Origin: an uncultured Bacteroidales bacterium
GTDB lineage: Bacteria; Bacteroidota; Bacteroidia; Bacteroidales; Bacteroidaceae
Direction: 5' to 3'
Assembly (NCBI GenBank): GCA_945833885.1
Contig: CAMAFY010000001.1
Location: forward strand, 1-64,000
Length of the DNA stretch: 64,000 nt
The notes under the pieces were generated by a model, which worked only from the letters and a program-made list of their open reading frames with translations, had not been told where the DNA came from and made no database searches. Each line of letters starts with the position of its first letter. The stretch's first letter is position 1. A program made the translations under genes and the position numbers. Positions 1 through 8,870 of this stretch are shown here, piece by piece.

Positions 1-143
1 GTAAGTGCGTTACACTTACTTCCGTTTTGCTCATTTGGCTTAACGAAAACGTTGGATTGCATCCTTCGTTTTCTCGCCATGGCAAACCGTAAGTGCGTTA
101 CACTTACTTCCGTTTTGCTCATTTGGCTTAACGAAAACGTTGG
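1..143. repeat. 55-bp direct repeat, two copies, period 88 bp
   Basis: Positions 1-55 and 89-143 are identical over 55 bp, separated by a 33-bp unrelated stretch. Each copy holds two small inverted repeats: GTAAGTG-CGTTA-CACTTAC at its start and AACG-AAAA-CGTT near its end. The first copy begins at the window edge, so the array may continue upstream. It lies just downstream of the iron-sulfur gene that ends at 157. A looser match to its distal part (TTTGGCT..ACGAAA.CGTTG) occurs near 23434-23454. The period of 88 equals four times the 22-bp unit seen in other gaps, which may or may not be chance. Confidence 0.9.
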
Positions 144-156
144 TAAAAGTGTGTGG

Positions 157-1671
157 TCAGATGGTGCGTTGCTGCTGAATGCCGTCGACAATGATGGCGC
201 TGATGGGGCGCACGGGGCATAGATTCTCGCAGGCTCCGCAGCCGATGCAACGTTCGGCATCGACGACGGGTCCGTACTTCGGGGTCTCATCGTCGGGGTT
301 GAGGGGCACGATGCTGATGGCTCCGGCGGGGCAATGATGGGCGCAATTACCGCAAAGTTTCCTTTCGTTCATCAGACAGTTCTCGCGGATGACCCTTGCC
401 GTACCGATTTTCGTGCTGCATTTCTCGGCAAGATCTACCAGACGGATGGCATTGTTCGGGCAAACTTCTCCGCATCGGTTGCATTCCGGACGGCAGTATC
501 CATGCTCATATCCCATCTCCGGCTGCATGAAATGGCTGAAATCGGTAGAAGGTCGCAGCACTCCGTTCGGACATTGCGAGATGCAGAGTTGGCAAGCCGT
601 GCAATGTTGGTGCAAATGTCCTTCGCTTTCGGCTCCCGGAGGCAGTATTCGCTGCCGGCGTTCGGGGACGGTCTTGTCCTCGATGACGGCAAGTCCGCCG
701 TCAACCTTCTTTTCCGCCTGTGCCATTGCCGCGCCCGCTGCCATCGTAGCCGTGGTGATGAGGAATGCCCGGCGCGAGGTTTCTGACGCATTGTCGGGCG
801 TGGTGGATGAGGCCGTTCCGGTCTTCGCGGCAACGGCTTTGGGGAGCGGACGGCTGAATTGCAACGCTCCCTGGCGGCAGTGTCCGAGACAGTTGCCGCA
901 GACCACACAACGTGAGGCATCGACAACGCTGTTCGGGGAGTCGATGCAGTGGGATTTACAGAAGCGGGAGCAGGCTCCGCAATGGTTACAACGGCTTTCG
1001 TCGACGCGAATCTTGAACCATGACCAGCGTGAGATAAAGCCTAAGAGTGTGCCGACGGGGCAGAAACTGTTGCAATATGTGCGTCCGTCGAGGGCGAAAA
1101 TGCCGACTATGGCGAAGGTGACGACGGAGACGAGCAGGGCGGTGTTGCCACGATACCAACACTCTACGCCGCTGAATGCGTAACTGTCGGCGGAGGCAGC
1201 CGCCGCGGCCAGCAGATTGTTCCCCCACGAATATAGGGGCGCGAGGAGGTTGGTTGCCATACGTCCGTAGGCGCTGTACGGCTCCAGAAGGGCGGGAATG
1301 ACCATGATGCCCGCTACAAGTGCGGCAAGGAAGAGGGCGAAAAAACTCCAACGCAGCCATGGAAGTGCGCGGTGGAAGGTGTAGAAATGCCTTTTCCCGA
1401 AACGCCGGCTTACGGCATTGCGGATGTGGCTGACAATGTCCTGGAAGATGCCCAGCGGACAAACAACGGAGCAATAGAGGCGTCCGAAGAGCAGGGTGGC
1501 GACGATGACCACGGCAACCGCCGCAACATTCAGGGCAAGCAACGCGGGAATAAACTGTAAGGATGCGGCCCAACTGAACCAACGGGCGGCAAAACCAGTC
1601 ACATCTACAAAGAGGAATGTGACGAGTACGAACATGATGACTGCCAATATGCGGCGTAAGGTTTTGAGCAT
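157..1671 (-). CDS. NapH/NapG-like polyferredoxin membrane protein
   Basis: A predicted 504-residue membrane-bound electron-transfer protein. The first ~200 residues carry several hydrophobic segments and two CxxxCP motifs (C67/C71 and C200/C204), the hallmark of NapH/MauN/CcoG-type quinol-side iron-sulfur proteins. Two ferredoxin motifs follow (C228-C238 and C255-C265). Then comes an internal twin-arginine-like stretch, SRRAFLITTATMAAGAAMA (299-317), followed by a NapG-like part with four more 4Fe-4S motifs (C357-367, C393-404, C432-447, C475-485). The protein therefore looks like NapH fused to NapG. I chose the start MLKTLRRIL because it opens directly into the first membrane segment; an upstream in-frame ATG at 1890 would add 73 residues of unlikely composition. 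No nap reductase genes are nearby, so the electron acceptor is unknown. Confidence 0.85.
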   Translation of the reverse strand: MLKTLRRILAVIMFVLVTFLFVDVTGFAARWFSWAASLQFIPALLALNVAAVAVVIVATLLFGRLYCSVVCPLGIFQDIVSHIRNAVSRRFGKRHFYTFHRALPWLRWSFFALFLAALVAGIMVIPALLEPYSAYGRMATNLLAPLYSWGNNLLAAAAASADSYAFSGVECWYRGNTALLVSVVTFAIVGIFALDGRTYCNSFCPVGTLLGFISRWSWFKIRVDESRCNHCGACSRFCKSHCIDSPNSVVDASRCVVCGNCLGHCRQGALQFSRPLPKAVAAKTGTASSTTPDNASETSRRAFLITTATMAAGAAMAQAEKKVDGGLAVIEDKTVPERRQRILPPGAESEGHLHQHCTACQLCISQCPNGVLRPSTDFSHFMQPEMGYEHGYCRPECNRCGEVCPNNAIRLVDLAEKCSTKIGTARVIRENCLMNERKLCGNCAHHCPAGAISIVPLNPDDETPKYGPVVDAERCIGCGACENLCPVRPISAIIVDGIQQQRTI

Positions 1672-1887
1672 AATGGAAAAAATATTCGTTGTTAACAGAG
1701 GTCTGGTGTGTATACCCTTCTTCGCGCCTCCGTCCTTTATCGCTGAAAAGGAGGAATGTTTTTGTTTTTGCTGATGATTCCTGCCCTCGGAAACATTGCA
1801 GAAAGCGATGCGACGAGGAGTGGATGTCGGTGGAAAAGCGGAAGGAATGCGGGTGTTCAGTAGGTGAAAACGTGGTTTATCTGTTTG

Positions 1888-1895
1888 CAAATATA
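1888..1895 (-). promoter_or_regulatory. candidate -7 box (TATATTTG) for the iron-sulfur gene
   Basis: On the minus strand the sequence TATATTTG fits the Bacteroidota -7 consensus TAnnTTTG and lies about 215 bp upstream of the chosen start at 1671. No TTG is seen at the expected -33 distance, so this is a weak call. Confidence 0.35.
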
Positions 1896-2327
1896 GCGGT
1901 TTTTGTTAGAAAACACTGTGTTTTTATCCAAAAAAAGCCAAACATTCCTCGGTGTTTGTGTGTTTTTCCCGTCAGAAGGTCAGTAAAAATGTTCTTTCCT
2001 TCCCAAAACATTTCATGTTTCTATTGTATTATAGGAGGGTTCCGATAATGATTTTATAAAAGAAATATGGTTGTTCTTTTGTAGAAGTTCTTATGTTTGA
2101 CTCATTGTTGAAACCTCCTTTTCTTCTGATTGCTACATGTTTCAGGCTTGTTTTCATTGCATTTTGCCGGAAGGGATGCGGTGCCTTTCGTGCATAAATC
2201 TGTATCTTTACCCTCATTCCCAGCCTTAACCCAGTTAAATTTCCCGGGTCATTTTCCTTGTCTTCCCCCTTTGTCTTTAATCAACGTGCTGCATTTTATC
2301 TCCCATCACCACCGTTTGTCGGGGAAA

Positions 2328-2620
2328 TGTACGGAGATTTCCGTTGCAAACTGCGGCACTTTCTTATGTAAAGTGCGGCACTTTCCTTTATAAACATCGG
2401 TACTTTCCGCCTTAATCTGCGGCAGTTTTTCGGTGTGAAATCCGGCTGTTTTTAGCGTTTTATCCGAAAACCTTTTGCGGGATGTTCGGCTGTTTTCTTC
2501 CTAAAATCCTTCAATCTCTTACGTGAAATTCTGTTACTTCTTTTGTAGAATCCGACCTTTTTTTATGTGAATCTCTGCTACTTCTTTTGTAGAATCCGAC
2601 CTCTTTTGTATGAAATCCGG
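2328..2620. repeat. degenerate 22-bp tandem array (about 13 units)
   Basis: The gap 1672-2916 has no gene I can support; this array fills its middle. Units of 21-25 bp can be laid out without interruption, for example 2351-2372, 2373-2394 and 2395-2416, which share GCGGCACTTTC or CATCGGTACTTTCC and end in AAA or AAT. Further along the units diverge into another type, with TTACTTCTTTTGTAGAAT and CCGACCT...TGAAT alternating twice (2530-2616), but the 22-bp register is kept. The early units match the CATC-S-G-N-ACTTTCC-N5-AAA family found in seven other gaps. Confidence 0.8.
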
Positions 2621-2713
2621 CAGTTGTTATCGTGTCGTTAGAATCTCTTCAATAGCCGAACCAAACCTTATCCTTTCTGGATGCGGATTTTTTTGGGATG
2701 GTCTTCAAAAGGG

Positions 2714-2779
2714 TAAAAAAAAAGATTCTGCCCTGCGTGCAGCAACCCTTTGGGGATGGAGCGCGAAAGACAGAATCTT
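2714..2779 (-). terminator. rho-independent terminator of the efflux-lpxA-like operon
   Basis: Read on the minus strand, AAGATTCTG (2779-2771) pairs with CAGAATCTT (2730-2722) across a partly structured 40-nt loop, and the second arm runs into an uninterrupted T run (plus-strand A at 2715-2723). It lies about 140 bp past the stop of the LpxA-like gene, the last gene of the efflux operon. Confidence 0.75.
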
Positions 2780-2916
2780 CGGTGATGTTCATAGGGATGT
2801 CGGCGTGGCGACAATCGGGAGAGTAGGGCGTGAAACGTTGTATTTCTTCCTGCTTCGTTAGCCGTTATCATGGCCTTTATGCCGCAGCGCCATGCCTATG
2901 GTGTGTGGAATTGCAA

Positions 2917-3711
2917 TCAGAATTCCTTGGCGACGTGGCGGATAATGCCGTGTTTCGTGGTGGAAATAAAGTCGCAGATTTCAATGATTTCAGGATCTTT
3001 GGCAATCTGTTCGTGGATTTTGATGACGGCATCTTCCAAGGAAAAGTTTCCAGCCGTTATCAATCTGAAGGCATTGTTCACGTGACGTAGGCGGCGTTCA
3101 TCGATTTCGGGTCTGAAATGCTTCATGACAATCTTGTTGACACCGTGGAAAGCCGCGGGATTTCCTCCGAAGATGGCGTAGGGAAGCACGTCCTTCTGTA
3201 CGCGGCATCCGCTCTGAAGGAGTGAGCATTTTCCGATGCGTACGCTGTGTTGTACCACACAAGCGGAGGAAAGTATGGCAGCGTCACCGATAATGCACTC
3301 GGGTGCGATGCTGACAGAGATGCCCAATACGCTGTGATTGCCGATGTTGACGTCGTGACAAACGTGGACCTTGTTCATAAGATGGTTGTTGTCGCCGATA
3401 ACCGTGGCGGTTTCGGGCGTCAAAGACCGTGCAATGACCACATTTTCGCGGATATCGTTGCCGTCACCAATGACAACGCGGCCGGGAGTGCCGGGAACGT
3501 AGTGCAAATCTTGGGGAATGCTGCCGATAACTGCGTTATGATACACCTTGTTTCCCTGTCCCATGGTGGTGCCTTCAAGGATGCAGGCGTTGGACATGAT
3601 GACACAATCGTCACCGATTTCCACGTTTCCCTCGATATAGGCAAAGGGACGGATTTCGACATTCTTGCCGATTTTGGCAGAAGGGTCGACGTATGCTAAT
3701 GGACTTATCAT
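2917..3711 (-). CDS. divergent LpxA-like acyltransferase (left-handed beta-helix)
   Basis: Predicted 264 residues, the length of LpxA (UDP-N-acetylglucosamine O-acyltransferase, first step of lipid A synthesis). The N-terminal two thirds show the hexapeptide repeat pattern ([LIV]G-x4 steps) of the left-handed beta-helix, and the C-terminal helical part (RHVNNAFRLITAGNFSLEDA) matches LpxA. The HVCHD segment keeps the position of the catalytic His (H125 in E. coli). Several other usually fixed sites differ: QDLKY is QDLHY, the TIHRGT segment is VIARSL, the AGH site reads IAP, and AVHQF reads VVQHSV. It therefore belongs to the family but may not be the housekeeping LpxA. It starts 22 bp after the outer-membrane factor stops and is followed by the operon terminator, so it is probably co-transcribed with the efflux pump. 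Start MISPLAYVDP is where the helix begins; the in-frame ATG at 3810 lies inside the preceding gene. Confidence 0.8.
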   Translation of the reverse strand: MISPLAYVDPSAKIGKNVEIRPFAYIEGNVEIGDDCVIMSNACILEGTTMGQGNKVYHNAVIGSIPQDLHYVPGTPGRVVIGDGNDIRENVVIARSLTPETATVIGDNNHLMNKVHVCHDVNIGNHSVLGISVSIAPECIIGDAAILSSACVVQHSVRIGKCSLLQSGCRVQKDVLPYAIFGGNPAAFHGVNKIVMKHFRPEIDERRLRHVNNAFRLITAGNFSLEDAVIKIHEQIAKDPEIIEICDFISTTKHGIIRHVAKEF

Positions 3712-3733
3712 AATATTGACCTTAGAAGTTTTA

Positions 3734-5152
3734 TTAATCACGACCGCCGCCGAGGGCCTGGTAAAGTGTAATGACGGCAATGACCTTCTGATAACGCTCG
3801 TTGGCGACATTGAGTTGTCCGTTGAGGAGGTTCATCTGTGCGGAGAGAATCTCGAGATAGGTCGTGGTATTGCCGTTATGGAAGAGGAACTCTGTGTCGT
3901 CGTATGCCTTTTGCAGTTGCACGAGTGTCTGCTCTGCCAGTTGCGTAGTGGTGACAGACGTGTTGTAAGCCGCAAGTGCATTGCTGACTTCTGTTCCGGC
4001 ATCGATGAGGGTTTGTTCGAACTTCAACTGCGCCGCCTCGGCGTTAATCTTGGCGATTTGCAGGTTTGCGCGGAGTTTTCCCTGTGCGAAGAGCGGCTGT
4101 GTCAGGCTTGCCACACCGGCAGCGAGCCATTTTCCGGAGTTCAGCACGGCAGTTCCGAGGGAATTGGTGAAGGCTCCGCTGGCAGCAATGTTGAGGTTGG
4201 GGCAGAAAGCGCCGCGTGCAGCCTGGATTCCATAGAAGTTCTGGGCCAGTTGTGCCTCGGCAATGGCCACGTCAGGCCGGTTGGCGAGCATCTGAAGGGG
4301 GATGCCGACAGAGAAAACCTCGGGGAATCCGGTTGCTGTGAACGCCGGACGCTCAATGGCGTGTGGTGCTTCGTGGAGGAGACTGCAGATGGCGTTCTCC
4401 GTTTGACGGATGTTGTCTTCGATGACAGGCAGTGAAGCCTCGATTTGGAGCAACTGTGCCTTGGCGCTTGCTATGGCAGAGGAGTTCATCATGCCGGAGA
4501 AGTCTTTGAGGGCTTCCATGGCTTCGATGTCTTTTTGCCAGAGTTCGAGGTTTGCTTTTGTGATGCGCTGCTGTTCGTCAAGCATCTGCAAGCCGTAATA
4601 CATGTTGGCAACGGCAGCAATGATGGCCGTGCGTGTGGCCTGTTGCGATGCCTTGGCAATGAGGACAGTCTGTTCGCCCTGTTTCTTGGAATTGTAGAGC
4701 GTACCGAAGGCATCAATCTGCCAGCTTGCCTGTAGGGGCACTTCGTAGGTCTTGCTGTTCGAAGCACCGTCAATGAAGGCCTTGGAGACTGTTCCGGATG
4801 GCGACAGTGCAATCTGCGGCAGATAGGCAAGCTTGTTGACGCGGAGGCCGATTTCTGCCTGCTTCACGGTAAGTTGTGCCTTGCGGATGTCGGTATTCTG
4901 TTCAAGGGCACGGCTGATGAGGGCCTGAAGTTGTGGCTCCGTGAAGACTTCCTGCCATGGAGTGTTTCCGAAAGAGGTGGTGTCGACGGCCGTCATAGGC
5001 GCATTTGCAGCCTGAGGGTCGCGATAGAGGTCTTTGGCTAAGGTCTCTACGCCCTGGGTGTCGCGCTCGTAGTGTCCGAACAGTCCGCAACTGCTCAGCA
5101 ACGCACTGCCGGCAATGAGGATATATAGGGATGAATACTTCATTGGATTCAT
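3734..5152 (-). CDS. RND efflux outer-membrane factor (OprM/NodT-type lipoprotein)
   Basis: A predicted 472-residue TolC-like outer-membrane channel that carries drug or metabolite efflux across the outer membrane. It has a lipoprotein signal with a lipobox ending LLSSC, so it should be lipid-anchored like OprM. The body contains the two halves typical of the family, each with long alanine- and glutamine-rich coiled helices (for example AQLLQIEASLPVIEDNIRQTENA) and the LANRPDVAIAEAQLAQNFYGIQAARGAFCPNLNIAAS segment, here cited only as the conserved RPD...A region. It is the third gene of the operon, after adaptor and pump. A second ATG three codons downstream (5143) gives an equally good lipoprotein signal. 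A large palindrome lies just upstream of it. Confidence 0.92.
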   Translation of the reverse strand: MNPMKYSSLYILIAGSALLSSCGLFGHYERDTQGVETLAKDLYRDPQAANAPMTAVDTTSFGNTPWQEVFTEPQLQALISRALEQNTDIRKAQLTVKQAEIGLRVNKLAYLPQIALSPSGTVSKAFIDGASNSKTYEVPLQASWQIDAFGTLYNSKKQGEQTVLIAKASQQATRTAIIAAVANMYYGLQMLDEQQRITKANLELWQKDIEAMEALKDFSGMMNSSAIASAKAQLLQIEASLPVIEDNIRQTENAICSLLHEAPHAIERPAFTATGFPEVFSVGIPLQMLANRPDVAIAEAQLAQNFYGIQAARGAFCPNLNIAASGAFTNSLGTAVLNSGKWLAAGVASLTQPLFAQGKLRANLQIAKINAEAAQLKFEQTLIDAGTEVSNALAAYNTSVTTTQLAEQTLVQLQKAYDDTEFLFHNGNTTTYLEILSAQMNLLNGQLNVANERYQKVIAVITLYQALGGGRD

Positions 5153-5162
5153 TGTGGATATA

Positions 5163-5349
5163 GGGATGTGCTATAAATTAGTTTTTAATTCATTTAGGAA
5201 GTGTTCTTATGCTTGGGCGTTTTTTGCCTCTTGCTTGCATCTTTCAGTTCTACAAATACTTACATAGCCCGCTATGCGCGTATTTGAAGAACTGAAACCT
5301 ACTGCGCAATAGTCTAAAACTCGCCTCAAGCTAATTTATAGAACATCCC
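5163..5349. repeat. 187-bp nested imperfect palindrome inside the efflux operon
   Basis: Three nested inverted repeats share one centre. The outer arms are 5163-5181 and 5331-5349 (19 bp, one mismatch, CTAATTTATAG-type). The inner arms are 5242-5259 and 5280-5297 (18 bp, one mismatch, TTTCAGTTCT...AAATAC). The core CATAGC-CC-GCTATG is at 5263-5276. It fills the 271-bp space between the pump stop-side and the outer-membrane factor start. It could be a MITE-like element with terminal inverted repeats, or an mRNA stem that partly separates expression of pump and channel. Confidence 0.85.
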
Positions 5350-5423
5350 TGATTTAAGCGAAGGGAATGGCGGCATGCCTGCCAGAGATGGCGTATGCCA
5401 TGCCGTCTTCCCGTTCTATGGTT

Positions 5424-8400
5424 TTATTTGGTGTATTGCACGATGTCGGCTTCTGCATCCTTGCTCTCGCTTCCGCTGAAGTCCATGGGAGTGAATTTCT
5501 CCTGAAGGGCCTGGAAGATGCGGAAGAGTGCAGGAACGACGTAAATCTGGCAAATCATACCGATAAGCATACCGCCGATAGCTGCTGTTCCGAGTGCACG
5601 GTTACCGTTGGCACCGACTCCGAAGGCAAACATCAAGGGGAGCAGACCCACAATCATGGCAAGCGATGTCATGAGAATCGGGCGCAGACGTGCGGCGGCA
5701 CCGTGCATGGCAGCAGCGGTTATGCTCATGCCCATCTTGCGGCGGTCGAGGGCAAACTCTACGATGAGGATGGCGTTCTTGGCAAGCAGACCGATAAGCA
5801 TAATCAAAGCAATCTGTGTGTAGATGTTGTTTGACGGCGAACCGAAAATCATGTTTGCAATCTGACCTACTGTACCGGGAATCATGCTCAGACCACCCAT
5901 GAGCCATACAAAGATGAAGGAGCCGGCAAGTCCGAACGGTACGCTCAGCAGCACAGCGAAAGGCAGCAGGTAACTTTCGTACTGTGCGGAGAGGAGGAGG
6001 TAGATGAATATGAAGCAGAGAATGAAGACGATGCCTGTACCTCCGCCGCTGTTGCCAGCCTCTTCACGCGTCAGGCCGGAGAATTCGTAGGAATAACCCA
6101 CAGGAAGGTTTTCCTTGGCACAGCGGGCAATGGCTTCGATGGCCTGTCCCGAGGTGTAGCCGTCGGCAGGGTTACCGTTGATGGAGATGGATGTGAAAAG
6201 GTTGAAGCGGTTGATGACGTCAGGACCCTTTGTCGGGGTGAGCGTCATGAACTCCGTGATGGGGCACATTTCGCCCTTGTTGTTGCGGACCTTCACCTTG
6301 TAGAGCGATTCCACATCGGCACGTTGGCTCTGTTCGCCTTGAATCATCACACGGTAAATCTTACCGAAACGGTTGAAGTTCGAGGTGTAGAGTCCGCCGT
6401 AATAGCCCTGGAGCACACTAAGCACATCGCTGGGGCTGACTCCGGCACGTTTGCACTGGGCGGCATCAATGTCGATGGTAAGTTGCGGGAAGTTCGTGGA
6501 GAATGAGGTCTGTGCACTCTGGATTTCAGGGCATTTCTCGAGCTGCTTGATGAAGTCGTTGGCCACTTTCTCGAAATCGTTGATGGAACCTCCGGTACGG
6601 TCCTGAAGGTTAAGGGCAAATCCGTTTGAGACACCATAACCCATAATCATAGGCGGTGCGAAGAAGAGCACCTGTGCGTCCTTAAAGGACTTTTGCGATT
6701 CGAGGTAGAGGTTGATGAAGGTGAGGTTTGCGCTCTCGGTGATGGGGTTGCGTTCGCTCCAGTCCTTGAGTTTGACGATGCACGAACCGTATGAGGGTCC
6801 CTCTCCGCCCATGAAGGAATATCCAGAAATCATGGTGGAGCTTTCGACGAGCGGTGAAGCCTGCACCATGGAGTCGACCTGTGCGAGCAGCCGTTCCGTG
6901 CGGTCCTGCGAGGTTCCGGGAGGCATGGTGATGACGCCCATCAGCGTGCCGGTATCTTCGTTGGGCACGAGGGTGGTGGGGGTGACGGTCATGAGGCCCA
7001 TCAGGGCAGCAATGCTGGACGCTACAAGGACGAGGGTGAGATAGGGGCGCACCACAAAACGGTTTACGCCCTTCTTGTACTTCTCGAGCAGACGGTCGTA
7101 GAAGGCGTTGAAACTGTCGATGAAACGCTGACCGAACAGTCCGAGTATGCCGGCAATAGCCACGGCGTAGGCAATGATGCTGACGAAGACGTTCTCAAAC
7201 TGGTAGCAGTCGGCCACCATGAACACGATGGTGAGGACAAGGAGAAGGAGTGTGACGATGGGAGGGAAGTTCAGTCCCAGTTTCTTGGGGGCATACTTCT
7301 TCTTCATGGCGTCCTTGGCGGCATCCTGAGCCTCGGCAAAACGTTCCTTGAAACCCTTGCTGTGGTCGGCGGGGCTATGTGCTTTGAGGAAGATGGCACA
7401 GAGCGCCGGTGAAAGGGTGAGGGCGTTGAGGGCCGAGAAACCGATGGCGATGGCCATGGTGATACCGAATTGCCGGTAGAAGGCTCCGCTGGTACCGCCC
7501 ATAAAGCTAACGGGGACGAACACCGCCATCATGACGAGGGTGATGGAAACGATGGCACCGCCAAGTTCGCTCATGGCGTCGAGCGATGCCTTGCGGGCCG
7601 AGGAATAGCCCATGTCGAGCTTCGCGTGTACACCCTCGACCACCACGATGGCATCGTCGACCACAATGGCAATGGCCAGTACAAGTGCCGAAAGCGTAAG
7701 GAGGTTGATGGAGAAGCCTATGATGTAGAGGGCGAAGAAGGTTCCGATGAGTGCCACCGGGATTGCGATGGCAGGGATGATGGTGGAACGGAGGTCCTGA
7801 AGGAAGATGAAGACGACGAGGAAGACAAGGAGGAATGCCTCGATGAGCGTCTTAACCACTTCGTGAATGGAGGCGAAGAGGAAGTCGTTGACGTTCTGGG
7901 CAATCTGGTATTCCAGTCCGGAAGGCAGGTCGTCCTTGGTTTCTTCAAGGAGTTTCTCGACGTCCTGTACAATCTTCGTGGCGTTCGACCCGGCAATCTG
8001 GGCAACCATCATGTTGCAGGCATTATGCCCGTTGACGGTTCCGCCCCATGCATAGGATTCACGTCCGAGCTCGATGCGTGCCACATCGCCAACGCGGATG
8101 AGGGTTCCGTCAGGATTGGCCTTGATGACCATATTTTCGAATTCCGAAACTTCCTGCAGACGTCCCTTGTAGCGCAGGGTATACTGGAAGGTGTTGTTTT
8201 CCCGTTCGCCGATGGTTCCGGGAGCGGCCTCGATGTTCTGCTCGGCAAGAATACCGCTGATGTCAGAAGGTACAAGGCCGTATTCTGCCATCTTCTCCGG
8301 GTCAAGCCATATACGCATGGAGTAACTTCCGCCCATGACGGAGACATCGCCCACACCGTTCACGCGCTGTACGGCAGGGAGTACGTTGATTTTGACGTAG

Positions 8401-8870
8401 TTCTCAAGGAATTCCTTGGAATAGCGGTCTTCTGTATCTACAACAGAGAAAATCATCAGCATGGAACTCTGACGCTTCTCCGTGATGACTCCTACACGTG
8501 TCACCTCGGACGGCAGATAACCTGCAGCCTTGCTCACACGGTTCTGCACGTTCACTGCCGCCATGTCGGGGTCGGTACCCATCTTAAAGGTGACGGTGAT
8601 GGTGGCAGCACCGGTGTTGGTGGCGCTGGACGAAATGTAGTCCATGTTTTCCACACCGTTGATTTGCTCTTCGATAGGAGCGATGACGGCGTTGAGGACC
8701 GTCTGGGCGTTTGCACCTGTGTAGTTGGTGGAAACCTCTACGGTGGGAGGTGCAATATCGGGATACTGCGTAATAGGCAGCGAAACAAGGCCAAGGAAGC
8801 CCAGCAGGACAATCAAGATGGAGATGACTGTCGAGAGCACTGGCCTGTTAATAAAGGTATCGAGTTTCAT
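5424..8870 (-). CDS. RND multidrug efflux pump, inner-membrane subunit (AcrB/HAE1 type)
   Basis: A predicted 1148-residue proton-driven transporter of the AcrB family, working as a trimer with the adaptor and channel encoded beside it. The N-terminus (MKLDTFINRPVLSTVISI) and the SLPITQYPDIAPPTV motif are classic for the class, and the TM4 proton-relay pair is present as VVDDAIVVVEG at about residue 405. It is roughly 100 residues longer than typical AcrB (about 1040-1050). The extra length sits between TM6 and TM7, at about residues 500-620, and includes two additional strongly hydrophobic stretches (about 532-555 and 562-582) that look like extra membrane segments. Substrates cannot be read from sequence. 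Confidence 0.95.
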   Translation of the reverse strand: MKLDTFINRPVLSTVISILIVLLGFLGLVSLPITQYPDIAPPTVEVSTNYTGANAQTVLNAVIAPIEEQINGVENMDYISSSATNTGAATITVTFKMGTDPDMAAVNVQNRVSKAAGYLPSEVTRVGVITEKRQSSMLMIFSVVDTEDRYSKEFLENYVKINVLPAVQRVNGVGDVSVMGGSYSMRIWLDPEKMAEYGLVPSDISGILAEQNIEAAPGTIGERENNTFQYTLRYKGRLQEVSEFENMVIKANPDGTLIRVGDVARIELGRESYAWGGTVNGHNACNMMVAQIAGSNATKIVQDVEKLLEETKDDLPSGLEYQIAQNVNDFLFASIHEVVKTLIEAFLLVFLVVFIFLQDLRSTIIPAIAIPVALIGTFFALYIIGFSINLLTLSALVLAIAIVVDDAIVVVEGVHAKLDMGYSSARKASLDAMSELGGAIVSITLVMMAVFVPVSFMGGTSGAFYRQFGITMAIAIGFSALNALTLSPALCAIFLKAHSPADHSKGFKERFAEAQDAAKDAMKKKYAPKKLGLNFPPIVTLLLLVLTIVFMVADCYQFENVFVSIIAYAVAIAGILGLFGQRFIDSFNAFYDRLLEKYKKGVNRFVVRPYLTLVLVASSIAALMGLMTVTPTTLVPNEDTGTLMGVITMPPGTSQDRTERLLAQVDSMVQASPLVESSTMISGYSFMGGEGPSYGSCIVKLKDWSERNPITESANLTFINLYLESQKSFKDAQVLFFAPPMIMGYGVSNGFALNLQDRTGGSINDFEKVANDFIKQLEKCPEIQSAQTSFSTNFPQLTIDIDAAQCKRAGVSPSDVLSVLQGYYGGLYTSNFNRFGKIYRVMIQGEQSQRADVESLYKVKVRNNKGEMCPITEFMTLTPTKGPDVINRFNLFTSISINGNPADGYTSGQAIEAIARCAKENLPVGYSYEFSGLTREEAGNSGGGTGIVFILCFIFIYLLLSAQYESYLLPFAVLLSVPFGLAGSFIFVWLMGGLSMIPGTVGQIANMIFGSPSNNIYTQIALIMLIGLLAKNAILIVEFALDRRKMGMSITAAAMHGAAARLRPILMTSLAMIVGLLPLMFAFGVGANGNRALGTAAIGGMLIGMICQIYVVPALFRIFQALQEKFTPMDFSGSESKDAEADIVQYTK

